From Clostridia bacterium (lineage in GTDB: Bacteria; Bacillota; Clostridia; Oscillospirales; CAG-272), in contig CAADYQ010000053.1 in NCBI GenBank assembly GCA_900753295.1, forward strand, positions 1-39,251: 39,251 bases of DNA, in the 5' to 3' direction. Below the pieces are notes generated by a model that worked only from the letters and a program-made list of their open reading frames with translations, had not been told where the DNA came from and made no database searches. Positions 1-6,862 of the stretch are shown here, piece after piece (position 1 is the first letter of the stretch; the number at the start of each line of letters is the position of its first letter). The position numbers were made by a program, and so were the translations under genes.

Positions 1-43
1 CTCACCGCGGAAAGACACTGAAATAACAGTAAAGGAAGAGTGA
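1..43 (+). CDS. Possible 3' end of an upstream gene (partial)
   Basis: Reading from base 2, a short hydrophilic, charged tail (ending TVKEE) runs to TGA at 41-43. This stop lies two bases before the preferred ATG of the next gene, the spacing expected of translationally coupled genes. The other two forward frames also end within the first 26 bases, so the choice of frame is not secure. In other Clostridia the gene in this position next to such an ATPase-helicase pair is, from memory, often a TerB-domain protein, but nothing here is long enough to show that. Confidence 0.3.
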   Translation, partial: SPRKDTEITVKEE

Positions 44-45
44 AA

Positions 46-1398
46 ATGCCTGACAACAGCACAGAAAAAATTCCGAAAAGAATACTTGCATCGCTTCTTG
101 CCTCGGTCTCTGCGGGCGTCGTGCCGCGCGAAGGCGCTCCGTATATCGCCATAGGACGCCGCGACGAGATAGCCGCGTTCCTCTCTGACCTTGAGCTTGT
201 AAACGAGGGCGGCGGCTCTATGCGCTTCCTTGTCGGACGTTACGGCAGCGGTAAGAGCTTTCTCATACAGCTGATACGCGGGTACGCGCTCGAACGCGGG
301 TTCCTTACCGCCGATGCCGATCTTTCTCCCGAGCGCCGCCTTTACGGCAGCGGCGGAGCGGGCGTGGCAACATACCGCGAGCTGATGAAGAATCTTGCAT
401 CGCGCTCATCGCCCGACGGCGGCGCGCTGCAAAAGGTGATAGCCAAGTGGCTCGGTTCTCTGCGCGAGGGCAGCGGCGATGGCGCCGCATTGCTTGAGGC
501 GGTGCGCGGCGAGCTACATGAAATGGAATTCATGGTCGGCGGCTTTGACTTTGCAAGGGTGATATTTGAGTATTATCTTGCCGCCGAGCGCGGCGACGAT
601 GAGCACTGCGCCGCCTGTCTGCGCTGGCTGCGCGGGGAGTACACCACAAAGACGGAAGCCAAGCGCGAGCTGGGCTTTGACGTTTCCACCGTGATCTGTG
701 ACGCCAACTGGTACGATTTCATCAAGCTCTGGGCAGCGCTCTCGCATAAATTCGGCTATCGCGGTCTTATCGTTTTCATCGACGAATGTGTGAATCTTTA
801 TAAGATCCCCAACCGCGTGGCGCGCGAAAACAATTATGAAAAAATACTTGCCATGTTCAACGATACCTGCCAGGGACGCGCGCCGTATCTTGAAATAGTT
901 CTCGGCGGTACGCCGCAGTTCCTTGAGGATACGCGGCGCGGACTTTACAGCTACGAGGCGCTGCGCTCGCGGCTTTGCGACAGCCGCTTTCAGACGGCGG
1001 GAGTCAAAAACACGGTCGGTCCCGTGCTTCGTCTTGCGCGCCTCGGGGACGATGAGCTTTTGGCGCTCATTGTGCGTATGACGGCACTTCACTCGCGTTA
1101 TTACGGCGTTCCGGCGCGTATAACGCAGGAGGAGCAGCTTGAATTCCTGCGCATATGCCTTTCGCGCGCGGGCGCCGATATGATGATAACTCCGCGTGAG
1201 ATGTTGCGTGATTACATGACGGTGCTGAACATTCTGATGCAGAATCCGGACAAGAGCTTTGCCGATATCGCATCGGCGGTAACGCTTGCGCACGACGGAG
1301 CGCCCGCAAGGGAGGAAGCACTGCCGGAAAAAGCTGCTGACGCGGGTAGTGCTACCGACAAAAAAGCCGATTTCGATCCGGCTGATATTGATTTCTGA
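46..1398 (+). CDS. brxD: BREX-type P-loop ATPase, BrxD-like (DUF2791)
   Basis: Predicted cytoplasmic ATP-binding protein of the DUF2791/BrxD family, which accompanies an Lhr-like helicase in type 2 BREX (Pgl) phage-defence loci. Counting from the upstream GTG at 40, a Walker A motif GRYGSGKS lies at residues 66-73 and a Walker B LIVFIDE at 243-249. The later GLYSYEALRSRL stretch is typical of the family. About 450 residues is a normal length. I prefer ATG at 46 over GTG at 40 because the AGGAAG at 33-38 sits seven bases from it and only one base from the GTG. The helicase gene starts eight bases after the stop, so the two are one operon. The C-terminal 40 residues are Ala/Glu/Asp-rich and probably disordered. 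Family call is firm; a defence role is inferred from the family, since pglX, pglZ and the other BREX genes are not visible. Confidence 0.85.
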   Translation: MPDNSTEKIPKRILASLLASVSAGVVPREGAPYIAIGRRDEIAAFLSDLELVNEGGGSMRFLVGRYGSGKSFLIQLIRGYALERGFLTADADLSPERRLYGSGGAGVATYRELMKNLASRSSPDGGALQKVIAKWLGSLREGSGDGAALLEAVRGELHEMEFMVGGFDFARVIFEYYLAAERGDDEHCAACLRWLRGEYTTKTEAKRELGFDVSTVICDANWYDFIKLWAALSHKFGYRGLIVFIDECVNLYKIPNRVARENNYEKILAMFNDTCQGRAPYLEIVLGGTPQFLEDTRRGLYSYEALRSRLCDSRFQTAGVKNTVGPVLRLARLGDDELLALIVRMTALHSRYYGVPARITQEEQLEFLRICLSRAGADMMITPREMLRDYMTVLNILMQNPDKSFADIASAVTLAHDGAPAREEALPEKAADAGSATDKKADFDPADIDF

Positions 1399-1406
1399 AC
1401 CGAAAA

Positions 1407-3689
1407 ATGAACGATAACGAGATATTTGAGCGCTTCCCGGATTTTATCCGTGAATATATCTATTCGCACTCATGGGATTCGCTACGGGCGGTCCAGACCG
1501 CGGCGGCAAAAAGCATCTTCGGGACCGAGAATAACCTGCTTCTCACTTCGTCTACCGCATCCGGAAAGACCGAGGCGGCATTCTTTCCCGTCCTGTCTCT
1601 TTTGTGGGAGGACATGCCGCGCACGGTCGGTGTGCTTTATATCGCGCCGCTGAAAAGCCTGATAAACGATCAGTTCGGCAGAGTAGAGGAACTTCTTGAC
1701 ATGACCGGCATCCCGGTGACGCACTGGCACGGGGACGTTGCCGCGTCGCACAAGAAGAAGCTTCTCGAGGAGCCACGCGGCGTGCTTCAGATAACGCCGG
1801 AATCGCTTGAATCGATGCTGATAAACCGGTCAAACGATATCCCGCGCATATTCGGAGATTTGCGCTTTGTGATAATCGATGAGATACACACGCTTACGGG
1901 CAGCGATCGCGGTAATCAGATAATCTGTCAGCTTTGCCGCATCGCGGGACTCATAGGGCATTCGCCGCGGCGCATAGGACTTTCCGCGACAGTGGGCGAC
2001 CCGGAGCGCGCCGCCGCATGGCTTTCAGCCGGGAGCGGACGCGACACCGATATACCGGCTATCCCGCCCGAAAAGCTGCGCTGGCGGCTTGGCATGGAGC
2101 ATTTTTATATTCAGAATCCCGCATATGATCAGACAGCAGAACGGGCGCAGGATATGCCCCTGCCGGCTGCGGAGAACGCTCCTTCCGATCCCGAGGAGGC
2201 GGGGGCGCGCGCGGAGATCGACGCGGGGTACGAGTTCCTTTACGATTGCGTAAAGGACAAGAAGGCGCTGGTGTTTTCCAATTCCCGCGAGGAGACGGAG
2301 TATGTCACAGCCACATTGCGCCAGATCGCCAAAAAGCGCAATGAGCCGGATGTTTTTCTCATCCACCACGGCAATCTTTCCGCGGCACTGCGCGAGGAAG
2401 CCGAGCTGAAAATGAAGGACGACGATATCCGCGCCGTGACCTGCGCCACCGTCACGATGGAGCTTGGCATAGATATAGGCAGGCTTGAGCGCGTGGCGCA
2501 GAACGGAGCGCCAAACTCGGTAACGAGCTTTTTGCAGCGCCTCGGGCGCTCGGGCAGGCGCGGTCAGCCGCCGGAGATGATGATGGTCTTCCGCGAGGAG
2601 GACGCGCTTCCAAACACACCGTTGCCCCAGCTCATTCCGTGGGAGCTGTTGCGCGCGATCGCGATAGTTCAGCTTTACATCGAGGAACGCTTTATCGAGC
2701 CGCCCGGACATAAAAAAATGCCGATGAGCCTTGCGTTTCATCAGACGCTCAGCGTGGCGGCGGCATCGGGAGAACTGCGTCCGCGCGAGCTTGCCGAGCG
2801 CGTGCTTGCGCTCCCGCCGCTTGCGGAGATCACAAAAGAGGATTACCGCACACTGCTGATCTCTATGTGCGAAAACGATTTCCTTGAGGTCACCGACGAA
2901 AAGGGGATAATAATCGGACTTGCCGGCGAGCGGCTGCTTTCGTCATTCAAATTTTATGCGGTGTTCAAGGACAGCGAGGATTACACCGTGCGGTGGAAGT
3001 CGGACGAGATCGGTACGATAACCACGCCCCCGCCGGTCGGTGACCGATTCGCGCTCGCGGGCAGAGTGTGGGAGGTCGAGGAGCTGGATGTGCGCCGCAA
3101 GCTGATATATGTCCACCCGGTAGAGGGGAAAATGGAGATATCGTGGCCCGGCGACTACGGCGAGATACACACGCGGATACTCGAACGTATGAAGCGGGTC
3201 CTGGAGGAGGATACGGTTTATCCGTACCTCAAGCCCAATGCCGCAAAAAGGCTCGCGGTCGCCCGCAGACTTGCCAAAAGCACGGGAATGCTCAGGCGGT
3301 CGATAGTCCACCTCGGCGGATATTCATGGTGTATATTCCCCTGGCTCGGTACGCGGTCGTTCAGGACGTTGAGACGCTATATCGCGGCAAACGCTCATGA
3401 TTTCCGCATAAGCGGCATTGAATATGAGGGCTGTTACTACATCACCTTCAAGATGGAGGGCGCAAACGACTATGACCTTGCGCGCGGACTGGCAAAAAAG
3501 GTCGCCGCGGAAGGGATAGACTGCTCCGCGCTCGTCGGGGAAGGGGAATGCCCCGTGTTTGAAAAATACGACGACCACGTGCCGCCATCGCTCCTGCGCC
3601 GCGCATATGCCGCGGATAAGCTCACACCGCATGAGGCGGAGAAGCGGATCGAGGAGATATTCCGGGAATATTCGGACGAGGCGCTTTGA
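1407..3689 (+). CDS. brxHI: Lhr-like DEAD/DEAH-box helicase, BrxHI type
   Basis: Superfamily 2 ATP-dependent nucleic acid helicase. Motif I (SSTASGKTEA) is at residues 48-57, Ia (APLKSL) at 80-85, the DEIH box at 158-161 and SAT at 193-195. The second RecA-like domain carries a TMELGIDIG motif V and a QRLGRSGRRG motif VI. At 760 residues it is shorter than classical Lhr (about 1500) and matches the BrxHI-type proteins partnered with BrxD. The C-terminal third has the winged-helix and Lhr-core extension style, ending in a charged helix. It follows the ATPase gene by eight bases with no promoter between, so the two proteins are probably made and used together on DNA or RNA. Which substrate it unwinds cannot be read from sequence. 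The gene ends at a hairpin at 3710-3741. Confidence 0.87.
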   Translation: MNDNEIFERFPDFIREYIYSHSWDSLRAVQTAAAKSIFGTENNLLLTSSTASGKTEAAFFPVLSLLWEDMPRTVGVLYIAPLKSLINDQFGRVEELLDMTGIPVTHWHGDVAASHKKKLLEEPRGVLQITPESLESMLINRSNDIPRIFGDLRFVIIDEIHTLTGSDRGNQIICQLCRIAGLIGHSPRRIGLSATVGDPERAAAWLSAGSGRDTDIPAIPPEKLRWRLGMEHFYIQNPAYDQTAERAQDMPLPAAENAPSDPEEAGARAEIDAGYEFLYDCVKDKKALVFSNSREETEYVTATLRQIAKKRNEPDVFLIHHGNLSAALREEAELKMKDDDIRAVTCATVTMELGIDIGRLERVAQNGAPNSVTSFLQRLGRSGRRGQPPEMMMVFREEDALPNTPLPQLIPWELLRAIAIVQLYIEERFIEPPGHKKMPMSLAFHQTLSVAAASGELRPRELAERVLALPPLAEITKEDYRTLLISMCENDFLEVTDEKGIIIGLAGERLLSSFKFYAVFKDSEDYTVRWKSDEIGTITTPPPVGDRFALAGRVWEVEELDVRRKLIYVHPVEGKMEISWPGDYGEIHTRILERMKRVLEEDTVYPYLKPNAAKRLAVARRLAKSTGMLRRSIVHLGGYSWCIFPWLGTRSFRTLRRYIAANAHDFRISGIEYEGCYYITFKMEGANDYDLARGLAKKVAAEGIDCSALVGEGECPVFEKYDDHVPPSLLRRAYAADKLTPHEAEKRIEEIFREYSDEAL

Positions 3690-3709
3690 TTTTACGATAA
3701 TAAAAGAAG

Positions 3710-3741
3710 ATCCGGCGTTGTGCATTTGCGCAACGCCGGAT
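3710..3741. terminator. Hairpin between convergent genes
   Basis: An 11-bp perfect stem (3710-3720 with 3731-3741), extendable inward by a wobble and two GC pairs, sits between the helicase gene (+) and the XRE gene (-). There is no clean U-run for the forward transcript. For the reverse transcript the following bases are CTTCTTTTATT, so it may serve mainly the XRE gene or work both ways. Confidence 0.65.
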
Positions 3742-3743
3742 AT

Positions 3744-3965
3744 TTATATGTTGTTGGTGTTCGATGTATCATCGAATTCGCATCCGCGTATCAGATAATC
3801 GATCGATACATTGAAGTAATCGGAAAGTGCTATCAACATGGAAATGTCGGGGCTTCGCTTTCCGTTTTCGTAATATGACAATGCCTCGCGGCTTATATTC
3901 ATATCCATGGCAACTTTTTGCTGGCTCAAGCCTCTTTTTTTGCGAATTTCCCGCAGACCCTTCAT
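3744..3965 (-). CDS. XRE-family transcriptional regulator, small
   Basis: A 73-residue Cro/C1-type DNA-binding protein. The helix-turn-helix occupies about residues 3-57: LREIRKKRGLSQQKVA, then a recognition helix region SREALSYYENGKRSPD, then the usual hydrophobic ALSDYFNVSIDYLI closing segment. There is no separate ligand or dimerisation domain, which is common in small autoregulators. The start is supported by an AGGAG 5-6 bases upstream on the reverse strand. Upstream lie a plausible -35/-10 (4001-4028) and an imperfect palindrome (4039-4053) repeated twice more toward the divergent peptide gene, so it probably represses itself and that gene. Target assignment is inference. Confidence 0.88.
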   Translation of the reverse strand: MKGLREIRKKRGLSQQKVAMDMNISREALSYYENGKRSPDISMLIALSDYFNVSIDYLIRGCEFDDTSNTNNI

Positions 3966-4000
3966 AACATCTCCTATCGACTTTTTTCATTTCAAATAAC

Positions 4001-4028
4001 TCTATACCGATATTTTATCATTATTCAA
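4001..4028 (-). promoter_or_regulatory. Probable promoter of the XRE gene
   Basis: On the reverse strand, TTGAAT (4023-4028) and TATAGA (4001-4006) are separated by 16 bases and point at the XRE start about 35 bases further on. Match to sigma-A consensus is moderate. The first operator-like palindrome begins ten bases upstream of the -35. Confidence 0.5.
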
Positions 4029-4038
4029 AAGAAAAAAA

Positions 4039-4053
4039 GTGACATATTGTTAC
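4039..4053. promoter_or_regulatory. Operator-like palindrome O1
   Basis: GTGACATATTGTTAC, a near-perfect inverted repeat (arms GTGACA/TGTTAC, three-base centre) just upstream of the XRE promoter. It matches O3 at 4215-4229 in 13 of 15 positions. Confidence 0.55.
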
Positions 4054-4104
4054 TAAAGCGCGGCGGTCATAATGGGCGATTCATGTCCGGAATGCTGTAC
4101 ATAT

Positions 4105-4119
4105 GTAACAAAACGTTGC
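4105..4119. promoter_or_regulatory. Operator-like site O2 (degenerate)
   Basis: GTAACAAAACGTTGC keeps a perfect left arm of the O1/O3 palindrome and four of six bases of the right arm. It lies midway between the two divergent promoters and may be a weaker auxiliary site. Confidence 0.4.
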
Positions 4120-4179
4120 ACGTTTTTTGTTCAACATGATGATTTTTATTTTCAAAGGCTACAAAAAAGCCCGATCCGG

Positions 4180-4208
4180 TTGACAACCTTCGTAAGTCGT
4201 GGTATAAT
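4180..4208 (+). promoter_or_regulatory. Consensus sigma-A promoter
   Basis: TTGACA at 4180-4185 and TATAAT at 4203-4208 with a 17-base spacer: a perfect match to the housekeeping consensus. Transcription should begin near 4215, inside operator O3, giving a leader of about 40 bases to the 31-residue peptide ORF. A promoter this strong normally needs a repressor. Confidence 0.88.
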
Positions 4209-4214
4209 GACGAC

Positions 4215-4229
4215 GTAACAAATTGTTAC
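4215..4229. promoter_or_regulatory. Operator palindrome O3 at the start site
   Basis: GTAACAAATTGTTAC, a perfect inverted repeat (arms GTAACA/TGTTAC around a three-base centre) starting seven bases after the -10. A protein bound here would block RNA polymerase at the predicted start point. The best candidate binder is the divergently encoded XRE protein. Confidence 0.65.
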
Positions 4230-4255
4230 ATATTGAATAATTTACGAGGTGGACT

Positions 4256-4351
4256 ATGAAAAAAGCGGGAATAGCTGCCGCCGTAGCGTTTATCATTGCG
4301 TCACTAATTGTTGTAATACGCTGCAAAGGCACAGACGTTGAGACTGTTTAG
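4256..4351 (+). CDS. 31-residue membrane peptide
   Basis: A short ORF from ATG 4256 to TAG 4349-4351, preceded by GAGGTGG at 4246-4252. The product has two lysines after the start, one hydrophobic helix (about residues 4-21, rich in Ala, Ile and Val), then RCKGTDVETV as a polar tail. This is the design of a single-pass small membrane protein with its tail outside the cytoplasm, or of a leader-like peptide. Its gene sits directly behind a perfect promoter with an operator and is followed by a hairpin terminator at 4400-4427, so it looks like a complete single-gene transcript. No family is recognised. The same frame stays open for 27 more codons after the TAG. Confidence 0.6.
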   Translation: MKKAGIAAAVAFIIASLIVVIRCKGTDVETV

Positions 4352-4399
4352 GTCTTTCTTGGCGTTGCAAAGCAAGTGTGGCGTTACATTTTTGTTCAG

Positions 4400-4427
4400 A
4401 AAAGTTCCTGCCACTGTCAGGACTTTT
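4400..4427 (+). terminator. Intrinsic terminator of the small-peptide transcript
   Basis: Arms AAAAGT-T-CCTG (4400-4410) and CAGGACTTTT (4418-4427) pair with a single bulged T, a seven-base loop and a U-rich descending side. It is placed about 50 bases after the 31-residue ORF and before the RBS of the next gene. Confidence 0.6.
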
Positions 4428-4457
4428 TGAAATAAATGCAATTGAAAGGAGTACATC

Positions 4458-4766
4458 ATGGGAAAAGGAAAAGCAATAGCCGGATTTGTGCTTAGCATTA
4501 TCGGTGTTGTATGCGGGCTTCTGAGCGGCTATCTGTCACTTATCGGTCTGCCGGTTTCGGTAGTCGGGCTGGTGCTTGCTATCGTTGGCGGGAATCAGCT
4601 TAAAGCGGCGGGCGAACCCACCGGCCTTGCAACGGCAGGACTTGTGATAGGCATTATAGCGACTGTCTTCAGCACTATCGCGTTCTTCACCTGCGGAATT
4701 TGCATAATCTGCGGCACTGCCATCGGTGCATCCGGCGCGGCAAATGCGGGTTCACTGTTCAGCTGA
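4458..4766 (+). CDS. Small membrane protein, DUF4190-like
   Basis: A 102-residue, glycine-rich integral membrane protein. It shows two or three hydrophobic segments: about residues 8-24 and 27-43, and a longer one from about 58 to 96. A G(N)QL-type loop sits between them, the pattern of the uncharacterised DUF4190 family (KGKAIAGFVLSIIG start, AIVGG centre). The start is well supported by AAAGGAG seven bases upstream. Five cysteines could matter, but no function is known. The Lgt-like gene begins about 50 bases downstream with its own RBS. It may share a transcript with that gene, but the hairpin at 4400-4427 separates it from the 31-residue peptide. Confidence 0.7.
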   Translation: MGKGKAIAGFVLSIIGVVCGLLSGYLSLIGLPVSVVGLVLAIVGGNQLKAAGEPTGLATAGLVIGIIATVFSTIAFFTCGICIICGTAIGASGAANAGSLFS

Positions 4767-4817
4767 TCTGCACGGTACTGCACTGCATCGTCCCCATTGA
4801 ACATACGGAGGTTCTAT

Positions 4818-5591
4818 ATGGCTGATTCGATTTCTTTGTTGGGGCGTGAGATACCGCTTTATGGTCTGATGTTTCTTTTGGGGGCGATGCTTGCGGCGGT
4901 AGCCGCGCTTATTCTGGCTAAAGTCCGTAAAATCACAGTCTTTGACCTTGCCTGCTCGGTTGTTTATGTGATGTTCGGCAGTTTTCTCGGGGCAAAGCTC
5001 GTTTTTATTATTGTAACTCTTCCCAAGATAATTGAACTGAACTTAAGTTGGCAAAGCTTAGTTTTCGGCGGTTTTGTGTTTTACGGTGGTCTTTTGGGCG
5101 GAGGAACTGCGCTTATCCTGTATACTCACAGATAACGCGACGAAACCGATCTTTTTGACGTTTACGCTGCGGTGCTGCCGCTTGGACACGCATTGGGGCG
5201 GGTTGGGTGCTTCTTTGCGGGGTGCTGCTACGGTATTCCGTACAGCGGCAGGTGGGCGCATACCTACACCGAGAGCGTGGGAATGACCCCGCTCGGCGTT
5301 CCGCTTTTGCCGATACAGCTTATAGAATCGGCGGGACTTGTGCTGCTGTTTGCGGTGCAGATGGTTTTATTTTTTACCATCGGAAAAAATAAAAATGGTA
5401 TCAATGCGGTCACATATTTAACTGTTTACCCTGTGATGAGATTTATTATCGAATTTTTCAGAGGTGATTTGGAGCGGGGGCGAGCAGGTGTTTTTTCAAC
5501 ATCTCAGATCATAAGCATCGCATTGGTGCTGGTCACTGCCGCAGTCTTGCTGTACAGAAAGAGACGAGGGAGCGCAAAAAACTCAATTTGA
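4818..5591 (+). pseudogene. Lgt-like (prolipoprotein diacylglyceryl transferase family) gene with in-frame stop
   Basis: Integral membrane protein of the Lgt superfamily, interrupted by TAA at 5133-5135 after 105 codons. The reading frame continues unchanged to 5591, so the lesion is a nonsense change and not a frameshift. Before the stop are membrane helices and the GGFVFYGGLLGG motif. After it are HALGRVGCFFAGCCYG and PLLPIQLIES, then further helices. The GCCYG form marks a divergent Lgt-like subfamily and not the housekeeping enzyme, so loss may be tolerated. ATG 4818 is chosen because GGAGG lies six bases upstream; a TTG at 4797 lacks this. No RBS precedes the second half. A sequencing error or stop-codon readthrough are alternatives. 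Confidence 0.75.
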
Positions 5592-5609
5592 GTTTCCGCC
5601 TTCAAAAAT

Positions 5610-5633
5610 GCCGGCATCCCGGCGGGATTTTTT
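5610..5633 (+). terminator. Intrinsic terminator after the Lgt-like gene
   Basis: Short overlapping hairpins (GCCGG/CCGGC at 5610-5623, or ATCCC-GGC-GGGAT at 5616-5628) followed at once by TTTTT. It lies 19 bases after the stop codon. Confidence 0.6.
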
Positions 5634-5634
5634 G

Positions 5635-5670
5635 AGGTGCTGTTAAAAACATCGTTTTTTAACAGCACCT
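5635..5670. terminator. Strong bidirectional terminator
   Basis: A perfect 15-bp stem (5635-5649 with 5656-5670) with a six-base loop, A-rich on the left arm and T-rich on the right arm. It lies between convergent genes (Lgt-like +, small membrane protein -), so it can terminate both. Confidence 0.82.
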
Positions 5671-5676
5671 TTTGCT

Positions 5677-5940
5677 TTATCTCCGTTTATCCTTATCCAT
5701 GAGATCAAATGCGGCGGTGCCGCATATAACTATCAACAGAGTCATCATTATGTATTCCAACATCGGGGCGTAGTAATCGACCGCGCCGAGCGGGTCAACG
5801 GCGATCGCGGGGGCGAGCCGCGCGATGAGCGCCGCGCTTACTATTACGGCGGCGCTCACGCCGCAGGAGAACACCGTCATCGCCTCACGGCTCAGCTCGT
5901 TTATCGCCGCATTGAGACTTTTTTCCCTTCTTTTCTTCAT
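5677..5940 (-). CDS. Two-helix small membrane protein, unknown
   Basis: An 87-residue protein with a basic N-terminus (MKKRREK), an amphipathic stretch to about residue 20, and two hydrophobic helices at about 23-47 and 58-80, ending in the charged DLMDKDKRR. A cytoplasmic location of both ends is predicted from the charges. The start has a good RBS (GAGGAG, seven bases upstream), and a reverse-strand promoter with extended -10 lies at 6049-6076. It is a single-gene unit ending at the terminator at 5635-5670. I do not recognise the family. Holin-like shape (two helices, charged ends) is noted, but nothing else supports that reading. Confidence 0.65.
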   Translation of the reverse strand: MKKRREKSLNAAINELSREAMTVFSCGVSAAVIVSAALIARLAPAIAVDPLGAVDYYAPMLEYIMMTLLIVICGTAAFDLMDKDKRR

Positions 5941-6048
5941 TTATCCGCTCCTCGTTGCATAAAATAAGGAATAAATATCCGTTTTTTAAAACCTCAAAAA
6001 GATACCGTTAATATACAGACATATTTTATCTACCATCGCTTTATTGCT

Positions 6049-6076
6049 ATTATATCATAAAAACAAGAAAAATCAA
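6049..6076 (-). promoter_or_regulatory. Promoter of the two-helix membrane protein gene
   Basis: On the reverse strand TTGATT (6071-6076), a 16-base spacer and TATAAT (6049-6054), the latter preceded by TG in extended -10 form (TGATATAAT). The predicted leader is about 100 bases. Confidence 0.65.
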
Positions 6077-6401
6077 GCGGAAATAAAAAGGATAAGCGGG
6101 AATATATTCATCGAAAAAATTTATATATGCTTTTTCATCCGGGAAAATAAATTTCAAAAAAACGATTTTTATGCATTATTTGATGCGCGCTTCATGATCG
6201 TATCGGATATTTTTGGGGAATAATACATATAAAGCTCTGTTTCAAAGCATTTTGGGTAATTTTGCACAAAAATTCGATCGGACATTGCAATGTAAAATGT
6301 GAACAAAACAATGATAGCATATTTCGCACAAGGCGAAGTTTGTGAACACGCATTGCAAAATGTCGATGCTTACAGATCATGTGCCATATTGAAGAAAGGG
6401 A

Positions 6402-6424
6402 GTTCCCGTCGGCTTGACGGGAAC
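6402..6424 (+). promoter_or_regulatory. Hairpin just upstream of an RBS
   Basis: GTTCCCGTC (6402-6410), loop GGCTT, GACGGGAAC (6416-6424): a perfect 9-bp stem ending two bases before the AGGAG used by the gene at 6438. There is no U-run, so it is not a terminator. It could protect the mRNA end or affect ribosome access. Confidence 0.5.
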
Positions 6425-6437
6425 GCAGGAGAAAACC

Positions 6438-6746
6438 ATGAAAAAACTCATCACATCAAAAAACCAAAGCCGTGCAGGCTACCGCAGCATTTCACAGATC
6501 CGCGGCAGGGTACAGTCGGTTTGCGGACGCGATGCTTGCTATCGTCTTTACGAGGTCCGTCGGAACGGCGTCGTGTCCTATGCCGTGAATGTATCATATT
6601 GCGGTGAGGGCGCAACGCGCGGGCTTGGCTGTGGCAGACGCGCGGCGCTTTGGATGTTTGAGGCTCTTACGCGCGGATGCGTGACGCCCGTAACGCTCGG
6701 GGATGTGGTTTCGGATTGGGAGTATTCCGATCTTCTTGAAGCCTAA
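6438..6746 (+). CDS. DUF6514-like small protein
   Basis: A 102-residue protein with a central YRLYEVRRNGVVSYAVNVSY strand pair and the C-terminal pattern F-E-A-L-x-R-G-x-V-T-P-x-x-L-x-D-V-V-x-D, which recalls the DUF6514 family found in Clostridia. Function unknown; no membrane segment or catalytic motif is visible. ATG 6438 is chosen over earlier in-frame codons because AGGAG at 6427-6431 is correctly spaced. A different frame (6299-6607) is open here but has no RBS and no family resemblance. It is a monocistronic gene ahead of nrdR, which has its own promoter. The family call is from memory of the pattern and should be treated as moderate. Confidence 0.65.
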   Translation: MKKLITSKNQSRAGYRSISQIRGRVQSVCGRDACYRLYEVRRNGVVSYAVNVSYCGEGATRGLGCGRRAALWMFEALTRGCVTPVTLGDVVSDWEYSDLLEA

Positions 6747-6769
6747 GACGAATTGAAGCGGCATTCCTC

Positions 6770-6798
6770 TTTACAAATGCCCGTGTATGTGCTAAAAT
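6770..6798 (+). promoter_or_regulatory. Promoter of nrdR
   Basis: TTTACA (6770-6775), 17-base spacer, TAAAAT (6793-6798). The start point would be near 6805, leaving a leader of about 58 bases to the nrdR ATG. Confidence 0.6.
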
Positions 6799-6862
6799 AA
6801 TTATAGCAAAATGCCGTGGCATCCTTATATGCCGTACACGGCGAAAGGCAGGTTATTTTTCA

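Larger units (their letters stand above)
5941..6437. other. A+T-rich intergenic region
   Basis: About 500 bases without a convincing gene. It holds the reverse promoter at 6049-6076. Two octamers each occur twice in mirrored order: CATTGCAA at 6283-6290 and 6351-6358, and TGTGAACA at 6298-6305 and 6341-6348. A hairpin at 6402-6424 precedes the next gene. No clear sigma-A promoter for that gene was found. Confidence 0.6.

Noticed and set aside
514..1293. A 259-codon reverse-strand frame inside the BrxD-like gene
   Set aside because: Shadow of a G+C-rich coding sequence; the forward frame has Walker A and B motifs.
5677..5940. Holin reading of the two-helix membrane protein
   Set aside because: Only the shape fits; no endolysin or phage gene is near and it has its own promoter and terminator.
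6299..6607. Alternative forward frame overlapping the DUF6514-like gene
   Set aside because: No RBS at its start and no recognisable pattern, while the 6438 frame has both.
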